Shown piece after piece: positions 19,765 through 27,700 of a stretch of DNA of 64,000 bases. Origin of the DNA: Photobacterium sp. TY1-4. GTDB taxonomy: Bacteria > Pseudomonadota > Gammaproteobacteria > Enterobacterales > Vibrionaceae. The notes under the pieces were generated by a model. That model had not been told where the DNA came from. It was given only the letters and a program-made list of their open reading frames with translations, and did no database searches. Numbering within the stretch: the first letter of the stretch is position 1; every line of letters begins with the position of its first letter. Location: NCBI RefSeq assembly GCF_025398175.1, contig NZ_CP099734.1, positions 744,001-808,000 of the forward strand. The letters run 5' to 3'. Made by a program: the position numbers and the translations under genes.

Positions 19765-20346
19765 TTAGCGCTGGCGTCGTTGGTGTCGCTCGCGGTTTTC
19801 CAGTTTACGCTCCTGGCTTTTCTTCAGCATGACATAGAGTGCGCCGGTTCCGCCGTGCTGGCGCAGGGCAGAATGAAAGCCCATCACATCGGTAATCTGG
19901 GTCAGCCAGCTGGCAACAAAGCTTTTCATGAGGGCCGGAGGGTTGGAGCGCTCCCCTTTACCGTGCACGATGATAACGGTACGAATATCCATCCGCTGAC
20001 ACTGCTTGAGAAATTGCAGTACTTCATCACGGGCTTGCTGGAGTGTTTTTCGATGCAGATCCAGTCGGGCCTGGAGCTCATATTTGCCCAGCCGCAGTTT
20101 GCGAAAAACGCCTTCCTGGACGCCGTCACGCTTGAACTCGATCATATCGTCGGGCTTGAGCATTTCCGCATGGTCGATGGATAAATAGTCGGGGTCACTT
20201 TTCGTTAACGTCTGGGCAGCCAGACGCCGGGCAAGGTGTGCCTCAGAGGTTTGATGTTTGGGTCGGCTCTCAATCTTGTCTTGTTTGATCGGGGAGACAT
20301 CGGCCATCATCTCACGAAAGAGATCCAGTTCATCAGAATCAGACAT
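19765..20346 (-). CDS. smrA: Smr-domain protein, SmrA type
   Basis: 193-aa protein with a C-terminal Smr domain: LDLHRKTLQQARDEVLQFL, VIIVHGKGERS and HGGTGALYVMLKK. These are the LDLHG-like, HGKG and GG(T/S)G motifs of MutS2-type nucleases. The N-terminal FREMMADVSPIKQ matches enterobacterial SmrA (YdaL), a putative DNA endonuclease. The frame extends upstream to 20424, but MSDSDELDLFREMM at 20346 fits relatives. Monocistronic. Confidence 0.9.
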   Translation of the reverse strand: MSDSDELDLFREMMADVSPIKQDKIESRPKHQTSEAHLARRLAAQTLTKSDPDYLSIDHAEMLKPDDMIEFKRDGVQEGVFRKLRLGKYELQARLDLHRKTLQQARDEVLQFLKQCQRMDIRTVIIVHGKGERSNPPALMKSFVASWLTQITDVMGFHSALRQHGGTGALYVMLKKSQERKLENRERHQRRQR

Positions 20347-20471
20347 GGTGTTCAGGGAATTGACTAGTGGGATATTGGTAAGTATACCAAGAGCTTTCCG
20401 GGACCAAAAGAAGTCCAGGGTCAAGACCGACAGATTGACCCTGGTGCAAGCCGACGGCTGTGCAAATGGCT

Positions 20472-20612
20472 CTAGTGAGGAGAAGAGGACGACATTGTTT
20501 TATAGATAAAGTAGCCGCCGAAAAATAACATCAAGCCTAATGCGCCAAAGATCACGATCATTGATGAGAGGCCAACGGCGTTGCCAAATAAAAGATCCAG
20601 CCAAAAATCCAT
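20472..20612 (-). CDS. 46-aa DUF3149-type membrane protein
   Basis: A short gene: MDFWLDLLFGNAVGLS followed by one strong transmembrane helix (about 17-37) and a Ser-rich tail. A good AGGGA site lies 8 nt before the ATG at 20612. The size and N-terminal sequence resemble the DUF3149 family of tiny gammaproteobacterial membrane proteins; function unknown. Confidence 0.75.
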   Translation of the reverse strand: MDFWLDLLFGNAVGLSSMIVIFGALGLMLFFGGYFIYKTMSSSSPH

Positions 20613-20838
20613 ATAGAGTCCCTAGGTCGTGAGGTAGTGGTCATAAGATAACGAATGCAACCAATTTGTTATGCTGATCTGGATCAATGGTCGATGTGAT
20701 GTTTCTAGCATGTGCCGGAAGTTGCGGTTTGGATCACTAAACATCGGTGTCAGGGGCGTGAAATCGCCAAATTTGCTGCATCCTTGAGCAATCGAATCCT
20801 GAACTGAAATCTTCCTGTAAAAAAGTCCGGTCAGGGGC

Positions 20839-20866
20839 TTGCGTAAATTTTTTTGCTTAGTAATAT
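20839..20866 (+). promoter_or_regulatory. Candidate promoter of the tRNA-Pro array
   Basis: TTGCGT (20839-20844), 16 bp, then TAATAT (20861-20866), followed by a GC-rich discriminator (GCGGCC). The GC-rich discriminator is typical of stable-RNA promoters. It is the only promoter-like element just before the first unit. Confidence 0.4.
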
Positions 20867-20902
20867 AAGCGGCCTCAGCAACGAGATAGCTGAGAATAAA
20901 GT

Positions 20903-20984
20903 CGGTGAATAGCGCAGTTTGGTCGCGCATCCCAGGGTTTTGGGAATAGCGGACCAGAGGGCGACCCTCGGACAGGGTTCACCA
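20903..20984 (+). repeat. tRNA-Pro-like degenerate element D1 (82 nt)
   Basis: Starts with the tRNA-Pro acceptor arm CGGTGAA, D-arm and loop, but its middle is unlike a tRNA and it ends in TTCACCA. It has a TCCCA/TGGGA stem in place of the anticodon arm and a GAGGG-CGA-CCCTC hairpin. Not a functional tRNA by inspection. It lies 15 bp before tRNA 1 and recurs at 21220 and 21536. Confidence 0.8.
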
Positions 20985-20999
20985 TTGTCCAACGATTGT

Positions 21000-21076
<77 letters not shown>

Positions 21077-21219
21077 CTAATTTAAAACTTGAGTTTTCGA
21101 ACTGAAGTTTGTATCTGTCGGGCATAGTGCCCGAAGGTCGGGGTCTGGGAGCCCAGCCGCATCGCTCCCTCTTCACCGACCACTCTTTCAGTGGTAAGTT
21201 ATAAGCGTATCACTATCGT
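21077..21219 (+). repeat. Spacer repeat E1 (143 bp) ending region with a tRNA 3' tail copy
   Basis: Contains a CGGGCA-TAG-TGCCCG hairpin, a CTGGG-AG-CCCAG hairpin and a second copy of the tRNA 3' end (CCCTCTTCACCGACCA). The near-identical E2 follows tRNA 2 at 21393-21535. Confidence 0.8.
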
Positions 21220-21301
21220 CGGTGAATCACGCAGTTTGGTTGTGCATCTCAGGATTTTGAGAATAGCAGACCAGAGGGCGACCCTCGGACAGGGTTCACC
21301 A
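21220..21301 (+). repeat. tRNA-Pro-like degenerate element D2 (82 nt)
   Basis: Same layout and length as D1. The middle stem is TCTCA/TGAGA where D1 has TCCCA/TGGGA, a compensatory C-G to T-A change that keeps the stem paired. Confidence 0.8.
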
Positions 21302-21315
21302 GAGTCCACGATTGT

Positions 21316-21392
<77 letters not shown>

Positions 21393-21535
21393 CTAATTTA
21401 AAACTTGAGTTTTCGAACTGAAGTTTGTATCTGTCGGGCATACTGCCCGAAGGTCGGGGGCTGGGAGCCCAGCCGCGTCGCTCCCTCTTCACCGACCACT
21501 CTTTCAGTGGTAAGTTACAAACGTATCACTATTGT
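21393..21535 (+). repeat. Spacer repeat E2 (143 bp)
   Basis: Second copy of E1 with a few substitutions, one of them in the loop of the CGGGCA hairpin so the stem is kept. It carries the same 16-nt tRNA 3' tail. Confidence 0.8.
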
Positions 21536-21617
21536 TGGTGAATCACGCAGTTTGGTTGTGCATCTCAGGATTTTGAGAATAGCGGACCAGAGGGCGACCC
21601 TCGGACAGGGTTCACCA
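21536..21617 (+). repeat. tRNA-Pro-like degenerate element D3 (82 nt)
   Basis: Third D element. Nearly identical to D2, with the first base C changed to T. Confidence 0.8.
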
Positions 21618-21632
21618 GAGTCCAACAATTGT

Positions 21633-21709
<77 letters not shown>

Positions 21710-21832
21710 GCATTAGAAACCCTAGCTTTCGAGCTAGGGTTTTTTTCTATCTGCCATTTGATGCGTTGGTTAACGGTAAGCGCCGGGACGAGTACGGAAG
21801 GCCGCCCCGTTCGAATCCCTCTTCACCGACCA
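21710..21832 (+). repeat. Terminator/tRNA-tail repeat U1 (123 bp)
   Basis: Intrinsic terminator at 21717-21746 (CCCTAGCT-TTCG-AGCTAGGG, then seven Ts), about 60 bp of unique repeat sequence, then an exact 23-nt copy of the tRNA-Pro 3' end at 21810-21832. Confidence 0.9.
21717..21746 (+). terminator. Terminator 1 of the tRNA-Pro array
   Basis: 8-bp stem with a TTCG tetraloop and seven Ts, starting 8 bp after tRNA 3. Three more copies follow at about 122-bp spacing (21840-21867, 21961-21990, 22084-22113). Confidence 0.92.
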
Positions 21833-21953
21833 GCATTAGAAACCCTAGCTTCCGAGCTAGGTTTTTTCTATCTGCCATTTGATGCGTTGGGTAACGGTAA
21901 GCGCCGGGCCGGGTACGGAAGGCCGCCCCGTCCGAATCCCTCTTCACCGACCA
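21833..21953 (+). repeat. Terminator/tRNA-tail repeat U2 (121 bp)
   Basis: Same layout as U1. The terminator at 21840-21867 has a TCCG loop and a slightly shorter right arm. The tRNA tail copy at 21931-21953 has one change. Confidence 0.88.
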
Positions 21954-22076
21954 CCATTAGAAACCCTAGCTTTCGAGCTAGGGTTTTTTTCTATCTGCCA
22001 TTTGATGCGTTGGTTAACGGTAAGTGCCGGGTCGGGTACGGAAGGCCGCCCCGTCCGAATCTTTCTTCACCGACCA
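21954..22076 (+). repeat. Terminator/tRNA-tail repeat U3 (123 bp)
   Basis: Terminator at 21961-21990 as in U1. The tRNA tail copy at 22054-22076 has three changes. Confidence 0.88.
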
Positions 22077-22199
22077 CCATTAGAAACCCTAGCTTTCGAG
22101 CTAGGTTTTTTTTCTATCTGCCATTTGATGCGTTGGTTAACGGTAAGTGCCGGGTCGGGTACGGAAGGCCGCCCCGTCCGAATCTTTCTTCACTGATCG
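22077..22199 (+). repeat. Terminator/tRNA-tail repeat U4 (123 bp)
   Basis: Terminator at 22084-22113. The tail copy (from 22177) is further degraded and has lost the CCA end. Confidence 0.85.
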
Positions 22200-22340
22200 C
22201 GATACGAAGCCACGGTCATTCGAACGGGGCTTTTTCCGTTTGGAGTGTTGGGGTTAGTCCCCTTGGACAAGGTTCATCCAGCCCAAAGATTGTCGGTGAA
22301 TCGCGTCGTTTGAAAGCTTCTGGGAGTTCTGGGGGCAGAT
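22200..22340 (+). repeat. Decayed remnant of a further D-tRNA unit
   Basis: 22261-22293 resembles the end of a D element plus its linker, and 22294 onward (CGGTGAATCGCG...) resembles the 5' half of the tRNA with many changes and no 3' half. This looks like an older, decayed copy at the distal edge of the array. Confidence 0.6.
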
Positions 22341-22352
22341 TGCTGCTGACAG

Positions 22353-22383
22353 ATAAAAAAAACAGCCCGGTGTTCGGGCTGTT
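22353..22383 (-). terminator. Intrinsic terminator of the HExxH lipoprotein gene
   Basis: On the minus strand AACAGCCCG, a 5-nt loop, CGGGCTGTT and then eight Ts, 17 bp past the stop. It also insulates this gene from the convergent tRNA array. Confidence 0.9.
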
Positions 22384-22399
22384 TGCATCAGACATTGAA

Positions 22400-23431
22400 T
22401 TAGCGGGATTCTAACCAGCGTGGAATTACAGTGGCGTATGTTTGCTGGAATTGAGCAAAGCTGGTGACTTCGCCATTGGCTTTAGCACTGATCTCGTCAA
22501 AGCGGGCAGCAAAGGCTGCTTCGAGCTCGTTGGACATGACGCAATCACCGGTGTAATTGACACCATCGCCCGCAAAGCCTTCACAGCCATTCTGGGTTGG
22601 TGTGCTGTTGACGTGCCAGCGATCGCTCTGGAAGAACGCCTCGACATAACCCGGTCCCCAGCCTTTTTCCGCCAGGTAATGAATTGTAGTGGCGAACAGA
22701 TCATAGTCTTCATACCCGCTCAGGTTACCTGTGGCCATATCCAGCATAGTGTTGTTATATTTCTCGTGCTTGGCATGCCAGGTGCCAAGCGCCATCGGTT
22801 GCTTGCCGGTAATGACTTCCGCCATGCCTTCCACAAACCAGCTTGGATTGATGTTGTAGCCGCGTTGGTTGCCGTTCATCTGGGAATCAATGATGTGGGC
22901 CAGTTCATGCTTGAGCAGGCCGAACTCGTAGACGCCACCGTGGGTGTTGCGCTGGAACGCACTGATTTCACTGCCCTGACCACCCGCGACCGAGTTGGTG
23001 CCTTCTTTCAGACAGATCCCCAGTTTATTGAGGTGGCTGTGCTTGATCAGGGCTGCCGGTGCCAGATTCAGGTGGCTGGCGATCATCTCCAGGCTGACTT
23101 CAGCAATGGCCGCGATGCGCTGCATGTCGGCCAGTGGGATGTTGTCATTTTCACCGGCGATTTCAAAATGCGCACTGGTATATGCCGGCCGTGCGCTACA
23201 GTCCACCATAATATTATTTGAGCGATCAATATACAGCCCGCTATCCAGGCTGGCGCTTTTTGGGGCCAGGGACGGGACGGCATTCATACGTTGTTGGATT
23301 TCGGCAAATGACGTGCTGTCAGTTGCGCCCCAGCCCAGGGATTTACCATTGACGCTGCCATTTTCGTCTTCTTCACCACATCCGGTCAACGCCAGGACTA
23401 CGGATAAAGCCAGTAAAGATGTTTTGTTCAT
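22400..23431 (-). CDS. Lipoprotein with HExxH metallopeptidase-like motif
   Basis: 343-aa predicted lipoprotein (lipobox ALTGC, Cys about residue 18). The central LLKHELAHIID followed about 20 residues later by WFVEGMAEVITG has the HExxH + downstream Glu layout of gluzincin-type (MA clan) metallopeptidases, so a zinc site is likely. Several Cys residues could form disulfides in the periplasm. I do not recognise a named family. The start at 23431 is chosen for its AAAGG site 8 nt upstream, over an ATG 18 bp earlier. It has its own terminator and is apparently monocistronic. Peptidase activity is inference from the motif only. Confidence 0.82.
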   Translation of the reverse strand: MNKTSLLALSVVLALTGCGEEDENGSVNGKSLGWGATDSTSFAEIQQRMNAVPSLAPKSASLDSGLYIDRSNNIMVDCSARPAYTSAHFEIAGENDNIPLADMQRIAAIAEVSLEMIASHLNLAPAALIKHSHLNKLGICLKEGTNSVAGGQGSEISAFQRNTHGGVYEFGLLKHELAHIIDSQMNGNQRGYNINPSWFVEGMAEVITGKQPMALGTWHAKHEKYNNTMLDMATGNLSGYEDYDLFATTIHYLAEKGWGPGYVEAFFQSDRWHVNSTPTQNGCEGFAGDGVNYTGDCVMSNELEAAFAARFDEISAKANGEVTSFAQFQQTYATVIPRWLESR

Positions 23432-23490
23432 GTAAACCTTTGAAATCATGCATATATGAGGTTTACATCATAATTTTAAAAATAAGACTG

Positions 23491-24366
23491 TCAATTAGGC
23501 GCACATGAACTGGATTGGCTTTGGCTCAATTGTGTGACGATAAACCCTTTTTGTTGCAGCAGTGACGGCACGCCAGACGGGCCAATCAGGTGCATCGCAC
23601 CGACCACAACCAGAAAAGAACCTTGGTGATAGGCGGGAGATTCACTGAGCTGAGTTGTCCAGTCATGGTTGCGCTGGTCGATTAGCAGATGATCGGTCGG
23701 ATCACTGTAGCGGCTGTCTTCCAGGAGTTGTTGCATCTGGTGGTGATCGCCATGCTGCCAGGCTGAGAGCATGCACTGGAGTTGGGCTTGCATGTCCTGC
23801 CAGTCATACAGGGTGGTGCGCAGCAGGCTTTGGCCGTGGTCTGGCAGATTTTCCATCATTGCCAGTTGCTGCCGGAGACTTTCCAGTTCAAAGATGGGTT
23901 TGTTTTCTGCTTTGGCACGATGCAGCAGGGTGATATCGATCCCTTGCTCTGCGCTCAAACCAGCTTGAGTGGCCATGACATTTTGTAGCTGGATGGCGGC
24001 CAGCCAGGGTGGGCTATGGAGCAGCGACAGGTAAGGGAGTTGGGTTTGTTCGGCGATATCACGCAGTTGGCGTTTTTCCTGTTTGCTCAGCAGTGTCTCG
24101 CTGGTCGGGAGATCACGGTTGAGGGATACATCAGCCGGTTTCAGAATGTCGGCTTCGACAATCAGGCCGTTCGCTTCAGGCCAGTGATCCCAGAAGACTT
24201 GCGGCAATGGGTACAGGGCGGATTTTCCGGCATGGATAGAGCCCAGCAGGATAAACTGTCGTTGCTGTTTTTGCGCCAGCCAAACCTGAGGCTCCGCCAG
24301 GGCAGGTGCCGCGATAAAGGGCAGGAACAGCAAGGCTTTGGTGAAGAGTGATTTCAGCATAGACAT
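23491..24366 (-). CDS. TraB/GumN-family protein
   Basis: 291-aa secreted or periplasmic protein with a cleavable signal peptide (about residues 1-24, ending PALA). It shows the TraB/GumN hallmarks: a GSIHAGKSALYPLP motif near the N-terminus, a LIVEADI acidic block, and VVVGAMHLIGPSGVPSLLQQKGF near the C-terminus, with His/Glu residues that may bind metal. Members include TIKI-like proteases, but most bacterial ones are uncharacterised. An ATG 6 bp downstream is an alternative start. A 13-bp inverted repeat (24381-24412) lies just upstream. Confidence 0.88.
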   Translation of the reverse strand: MSMLKSLFTKALLFLPFIAAPALAEPQVWLAQKQQRQFILLGSIHAGKSALYPLPQVFWDHWPEANGLIVEADILKPADVSLNRDLPTSETLLSKQEKRQLRDIAEQTQLPYLSLLHSPPWLAAIQLQNVMATQAGLSAEQGIDITLLHRAKAENKPIFELESLRQQLAMMENLPDHGQSLLRTTLYDWQDMQAQLQCMLSAWQHGDHHQMQQLLEDSRYSDPTDHLLIDQRNHDWTTQLSESPAYHQGSFLVVVGAMHLIGPSGVPSLLQQKGFIVTQLSQSQSSSCAPN

Positions 24367-24380
24367 TCTGATACCAGAAG

Positions 24381-24412
24381 CAGAGAACTGATACGGTTAT
24401 ATCAGTTCTCTG
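24381..24412. promoter_or_regulatory. 13-bp perfect inverted repeat between copA operon and TraB/GumN gene
   Basis: CAGAGAACTGATA-N6-TATCAGTTCTCTG, 15 bp before the TraB/GumN start and about 55 bp after the stop of the small membrane peptide. There is no T tract on either side. It could be a terminator without a U run or an operator. Confidence 0.5.
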
Positions 24413-24466
24413 TTGGCAGGGCGAGTCTGTCGCGATGGTCCTGTTATCAATCCCGAGAAATGGGAC

Positions 24467-24544
24467 TTAGCTTTTGCTGTCGGGGTGCAGCCAGAACCAC
24501 CAGACAATCAGGGCAATGGCCGCGAGGCCGAGTACTGCGATCAT
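24467..24544 (-). CDS. 25-aa single-pass membrane peptide downstream of copA
   Basis: MIAVLGLAAIALIVWWFWLH and a short polar tail (DSKS): one transmembrane helix and almost nothing else. A perfect AAGGAG lies 7 nt before the ATG, and that ATG is 10 nt after the copA stop, so it is surely translated if copA is transcribed. Its function is unknown; it could be a small regulator or subunit of the copper pump (inference). Confidence 0.75.
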   Translation of the reverse strand: MIAVLGLAAIALIVWWFWLHPDSKS

Positions 24545-24554
24545 AGGTTTCTCC

Positions 24555-27485
24555 TTATTGATGAGGGTTGCGGTTGGGCTTGAACAAACGCAGGCGGTTT
24601 GCGTTACTGACCACAGTGATGGAAGACAGGGCCATCGCCGCGCCGGCAATGACCGGACTGAGCAGGGTGCCGGTCAGCGGATAGAGGATCCCCGCAGCAA
24701 CCGGGATCCCCAGGCTGTTGTAGATAAAGGCCCCGAACAGGTTTTGTTTCATGTTTTTCAGGGTCGCGCTGCACAGTTGCAACGCATCGGCAACACCATG
24801 GAGGGAGTGGCGGATCAGGGTCAGTTGGGCACTTTCGATGGCCACGTCACTGCCGCTGCCCATCGCAATCCCGACTTCGGCCTGAGCTAGTGCCGGTGCG
24901 TCGTTGATCCCGTCGCCCACCATGGCGACACGCTTGCCCTGTTGTTGGAGTTCGGCGATTTTCGCCGCTTTGCCGTCCGGCAGGACACTGGCGATCACAG
25001 TGTCAATGCCTGCCTCGCGGGCGATGGCATTGGCCGTTGTTTCCGTATCCCCGGTCAGCATGACCACGTTCAGCCCCATCTGGTGCAGCCGCTCAATGGC
25101 TTCAACCGAATCGCTGCGCAATGGATCGCTGACTCCGAGCAGGCCGACGAGCTGATCCCCGAGAGCCAGGTAGATCGGTGTTGCTCCTTGTTCGGCAATA
25201 GCTTGTACGTCTTCAGCGGCTGGCGCGACCTCAATTTGGTGCTTGGCCATCAGTTTCTGGTTGCCCAGCAGTACGCGCTGTCCATCGACGTTACCGGCCA
25301 CCCCGTAACCCGGCAGCGCTTCAAAATCCGACTGCGCCGAGAGGGTGAGTGAGCGCTCAGAGGCAGCCTGGCAAATGGCTTTGGCCAGTGGGTGCTCTGA
25401 GCCCTGTTCCAGGCTGGCAGCCAGTTGGAGCAATTGCGCTTCATCAGACTGATAGGTTTTGAGGGTGGTGACTTGCGGTTTGCCCTCGGTCAGAGTCCCG
25501 GTTTTATCGACCACGACGGTATCGATATTCGCCGCCAGTTGCATGGCTTCGGCATTGCGGATCAGGACGCCGTATTCGGCAGCCCGTCCGACGCCGACCA
25601 TTACGGACATCGGCGTGGCCAGTCCCAGGGCACACGGACAAGCGATGATCAGGACCGTGGTTGCGGCCACCAGCATGTAAACCGAGGAAGGAGCCGGGCC
25701 GACGTAGTACCAGATCATGGCGGTCACAATGGCGATAATCATTACCGCGGGCACGAAAATGGCGGAGACGGTATCGGCCAGCCGAGCCAGTGCTGGTTTG
25801 CTGTTCTGTGCTTCGCGAACCAGGTTGATGATCCGCGCCAGCATGGTGTCGCTGCCAATCTGCTCGGCACGGAACAGCAGGCTGCCGTTCTGGTTGATGG
25901 TACCGGCATGGAGTTTGTCACCCGGCTGCTTATTGGCCGGCAACGGCTCCCCGGTCAGCATGGACTCGTCCAGGTAGCTCTGGCCTTCTTCAATGGTGCC
26001 GTCGACCGGAACCTTGGCGCCGGGGCGGAGCCGGAGCAGGGCACCGGTTTCGATCTCGGCCAGAGGCACTTCTTGCTCCCCGGTCGGGGTCACCAGGATG
26101 GCGGTTTGCGGCTGCAGATCAATTAGTTGCTCCAGCGCTTTGGAGGTCCGGCTTCTGGCCCGGGCTTCCAGCGCATGTCCCAGTGTGATCAGACCGAGGA
26201 TCATCACCGAGGCCTCAAAATAGACGTGCCGGGCCTGCTCCGGGAAGAGTTCCGGCAACAGCACCACTACGGTTGAGTAGAGCCAGGCGGCACCGGTGCC
26301 CAGAGCGACCAGGGTATCCATCGTCGCGCGATGGTGCCGGAACGCTTTCCAGGCGTTGACGAAGAAGTGGCGGCCGATGGTGTAGAGCATGACAAAGGTG
26401 ACGAGGCCGACAGCGCCCCAGCCCAGCTGGCTGGCGGTGGAGGTGATCATCATACTGCCACCGAAGATCCCCCAGCCCATCATGGGTAGTCCGGCACCAA
26501 GGGCGATCAGCGAGTTGCGCAGGTGACGGCGATACAGCTGGGCATTTTCGGCTTGTTGCCGCTCCCGGCGACTGTGCTCGTCCTCGCTCAGCTCAGCACC
26601 ATAACCGGCATCGGTGATGGCGGTTATGAGGCGCTCTACCGGCGCATCCCCGGCGACCAGGGCAGTACGCTCGGCCAGGTTGACACTGGCGCGGGTCACG
26701 CCGGGGACATTGCGGATCGCTTTCTCGACCGAAGCCACACAGCTGGCGCAGGTCATGCCGCTTAGCATCAATTGAATACTCTGCTCTCCGGGCGCTGCCG
26801 GGGCATTGTCCGTAGTGTCTGGTACGACGACGTCGGCCGGTGCTGCCGATGGGGCCGTTTCTGTTCCGGTCTCGGCCTCTGCTTTTATCTCAGTCTCCGT
26901 ATCCGGCGGCGTGGTGAGGGTTGCCTGGTAGCCCAGTTGTTCAATGGCGGCAGTGACCGCGGCCGCTTCACCGCTGGTGGTGATGTCGGCTCGGGTTTTG
27001 CTGACCTGATAAGCTGAGACATCCGGTAGCTCGGCCAGGGCTTGCTCGACTTTGGCGACGCATTTGCCGCAGCTCAGGCCACTCAGTGCCAGGTGAAGTT
27101 GTGCCGGGGCGGGGACCTGGTAGCCGGTGCGCTCGATCAGGGCCACGGCTTCGTCCCGGGTCAGAATACCGACGATTTCGGCCTGGGTTTTGCTGACCGT
27201 GAACCGGCTGATATTGGGGTTCTCAGCAAAGGCCTGTTCGAGCTTGGCAACACATTTGCCGCAGGATAAGCCTTGAAGCGACAGTACGTGGTGATAACCG
27301 GCTTCATAACCCAGCTCGGTGATCGCTTCGATAATCGGTGTGAGCGCGCTGTCCCCCTGAATGATCGCCTGTCGGGTATCGACGGTCACTGAATCAACAC
27401 CGGGGAGGGTGCTGAGGGATGTCTGGATTTTTCCCGCACAGTTCATACACCGAACTTTGCTGAGCGGAAGAATATATTCGGTCAT
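24555..27485 (-). CDS. copA: Copper-exporting P1B-type ATPase with four N-terminal metal-binding domains
   Basis: Pumps Cu(I) out of the cytoplasm. The 976-aa protein has four HMA-type sites (C13xxC16, C75xxC78, C139xxC142, C246xxC249), more than the two of E. coli CopA. Domains 3 and 4 are separated by a Thr/Glu/Ala/Pro-rich linker (about 192-235). The membrane metal site CPC is at 616-618, the phosphorylation site DKTGT at 660-664, and the SEHPLA and GDGINDAPAL motifs follow. A textbook CueR-controlled promoter lies upstream at 27557-27587. Confidence 0.97.
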   Translation of the reverse strand: MTEYILPLSKVRCMNCAGKIQTSLSTLPGVDSVTVDTRQAIIQGDSALTPIIEAITELGYEAGYHHVLSLQGLSCGKCVAKLEQAFAENPNISRFTVSKTQAEIVGILTRDEAVALIERTGYQVPAPAQLHLALSGLSCGKCVAKVEQALAELPDVSAYQVSKTRADITTSGEAAAVTAAIEQLGYQATLTTPPDTETEIKAEAETGTETAPSAAPADVVVPDTTDNAPAAPGEQSIQLMLSGMTCASCVASVEKAIRNVPGVTRASVNLAERTALVAGDAPVERLITAITDAGYGAELSEDEHSRRERQQAENAQLYRRHLRNSLIALGAGLPMMGWGIFGGSMMITSTASQLGWGAVGLVTFVMLYTIGRHFFVNAWKAFRHHRATMDTLVALGTGAAWLYSTVVVLLPELFPEQARHVYFEASVMILGLITLGHALEARARSRTSKALEQLIDLQPQTAILVTPTGEQEVPLAEIETGALLRLRPGAKVPVDGTIEEGQSYLDESMLTGEPLPANKQPGDKLHAGTINQNGSLLFRAEQIGSDTMLARIINLVREAQNSKPALARLADTVSAIFVPAVMIIAIVTAMIWYYVGPAPSSVYMLVAATTVLIIACPCALGLATPMSVMVGVGRAAEYGVLIRNAEAMQLAANIDTVVVDKTGTLTEGKPQVTTLKTYQSDEAQLLQLAASLEQGSEHPLAKAICQAASERSLTLSAQSDFEALPGYGVAGNVDGQRVLLGNQKLMAKHQIEVAPAAEDVQAIAEQGATPIYLALGDQLVGLLGVSDPLRSDSVEAIERLHQMGLNVVMLTGDTETTANAIAREAGIDTVIASVLPDGKAAKIAELQQQGKRVAMVGDGINDAPALAQAEVGIAMGSGSDVAIESAQLTLIRHSLHGVADALQLCSATLKNMKQNLFGAFIYNSLGIPVAAGILYPLTGTLLSPVIAGAAMALSSITVVSNANRLRLFKPNRNPHQ

Positions 27486-27556
27486 ATCTCTATCCTTGGT
27501 TATGTTGAGGTCCTGAATCGCAGGGGTCGGGACGATTCTTTATGTCGTTATTCAAA

Positions 27557-27587
27557 ATGATAAACCTTCCAGAAAGTGGAAGGTCAA
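27557..27587 (-). promoter_or_regulatory. CueR-controlled copA promoter and operator
   Basis: Reading the minus strand: -35 TTGACC (27582-27587), a 19-bp spacer, -10 TATCAT (27557-27562). The spacer holds the dyad ACCTTCC-N7-GGAAGGT (27564-27584). The overlong 19-bp spacer with a central dyad is the hallmark of MerR-family activation, and this sequence is very close to the E. coli copA promoter. Confidence 0.95.
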
Positions 27588-27673
27588 AATAAATTTTCAC
27601 ATTATCTATCGGTGTCAGATTTCTTCCAACGAACCCTTGTATCTGGCGCCGGAAGGTCGCAAGATACATTGAA

Positions 27674-27694
27674 ACCTTCCAGAAACAGTAAGGA
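27674..27694. promoter_or_regulatory. Second, imperfect CueR-like box at the cueR start
   Basis: ACCTTCC-N7-GTAAGGA: the left half is identical to the copA box and the right half degenerate. It overlaps the cueR ribosome-binding site (AAGGA), so binding there could repress cueR. Inference from position only. Confidence 0.4.
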
Positions 27695-27700
27695 TGGATG

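Noticed and set aside
20622..20930. 102-codon open frame on the minus strand beside the tRNA array
   Set aside because: Overlaps the likely tRNA promoter and element D1, and has no ribosome-binding site or family resemblance.
21758..22414. 218-codon open frame with repeated peptides across the U units
   Set aside because: It stays open only because three units are 123 bp; the repeats hold terminators and tRNA tails, and the frame runs into the next gene's terminator. Similar to, but less convincing than, the Tpr frame of E. coli rtT repeats.
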